Shown piece after piece: positions 63,632-64,000 of a stretch of DNA of 64,000 bases (the stretch's first letter is position 1; the number at the start of each line of letters is the position of its first letter). The notes beneath the pieces were generated by a model, which saw nothing but the letters and a program-made list of their open reading frames with translations, made no database searches and was not told where the DNA came from. Origin of the DNA: Polymyxa betae (taxonomy: Eukaryota > Endomyxa > Phytomyxea > Plasmodiophorida > Plasmodiophoridae); the NCBI GenBank assembly GCA_003693705.1, contig RBZT01000553.1, positions 1 to 64,000 on the forward strand, read 5' to 3'. The translations under genes were made by a program, and so were the position numbers.

Positions 63632-64000
63632 TTCACCAAACCAGGACGCGTGTCCTATGCAACCAAATCTATCAGCATGGCTGATGACAATAAAAAGAGA
63701 TATAACATCGCAAAATGGTCTTACAAGGATGTAACGATACCGACGCGGCCTCTCCTTGCCGGTCGAAACTCTAAAGGCAGATGCTGATAACGACAGAGAA
63801 GCCGATTTGCAGCACCAGTTCTCTATTCGCCAAAGATATTCGTCTAGCAGGAGATCGGATCTCGTACGGATGTTTACGCAGGTTGCCGCATCACGCGCCG
63901 CCGCAAATACGCCCGTTGAGTCATCTTGCCTGTAGAATGTAGATGTGATTCACTGTCGCCTGGGCCCATGGCCACATGCAGAAATGTAGAAACCCATTCT
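63632..64000. other. Window edge, possible 5' exons of the flippase gene
   Basis: On the minus strand an ATG near 63970 opens [19 protein letters not shown] followed by a GTAAAC donor-like site. It may be the first exon of the P4-ATPase or of a gene cut by the window end. I could not join it in frame. Confidence 0.3.

Overview
This is a window of a eukaryotic nuclear genome. The genes have many short introns, mostly 45-60 nt and nearly always GT-AG, and there are no operons or Shine-Dalgarno signals. By splicing the frames by hand I could rebuild about 25 protein genes plus one tRNA gene. For eleven of them (UTP15, UFM1, PAP, ArfGAP-DENN, the RCC1 giant, YKT6, YAK1, CWC21, SARAF, PTEN, RPT3) every exon joins in frame and the total length is a multiple of three. 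TAA, TAG and TGA all act as stops. Gene density is high, at about one gene per 2.5 kb, and many pairs are divergent and share a 150-400 bp promoter. The lineage cannot be fixed from the sequence alone. TTTAGGG-type telomere-like motifs inside introns, a CCT-like motif protein, UFM1, a Fused-type kinase, SARAF and eukaryotic MscL genes point to a flagellate-stage protist, and I favour a stramenopile (oomycete-like). That is inference.

Layout. 0-10 kb: UTP15 (-), UFM1 (+), an MscL-type channel (+), nuclear poly(A) polymerase (-), an ArfGAP-DENN-IQ fusion (-) and a second MscL (-). 10.5-19 kb: one large gene with RCC1 propeller, LamG-like, zinc-finger, UBA and SPRY regions (+). 19-26 kb: a lipase-fold protein without its nucleophile (+), YKT6 (-), MTG1 GTPase (-), a MaoC/HTD2-like hot-dog protein (+) and YAK1 kinase (-). 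26-28 kb: about 2 kb without a recognisable gene. 28-38 kb: CWC21 (+), PITRM1/Cym1 presequence protease (-), SARAF (+), ABHD13/Bem46 hydrolase (-), a LEA-2 protein (+) and a methyltransferase (+). 39-49 kb: a PH-PH-PTEN fusion (+), a TPR protein (-) and a Fused/STK36 kinase with ARM-like C-terminus (-). 49-57 kb: a CCT-like protein (-), an ExoIII/APE endonuclease (-), a Ulp/SENP SUMO protease (+) whose tail is built by tandem exon duplication, and tRNA-Thr (-). 57-64 kb: proteasome ATPase RPT3 (+) and a P4-ATPase flippase (-).

The genes are mostly housekeeping: rRNA processing, splicing, 3'-end formation, UFM1/SUMO/ubiquitin pathways, vesicle traffic, mitochondrial proteostasis, lipid signalling and osmotic release. 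They do not form an obvious cluster. The novelty is in architecture: unusual domain fusions, GC-AG introns, exon duplication with a lost splice donor, telomere-like intronic motifs, and two zinc-ribbon MscL paralogues.
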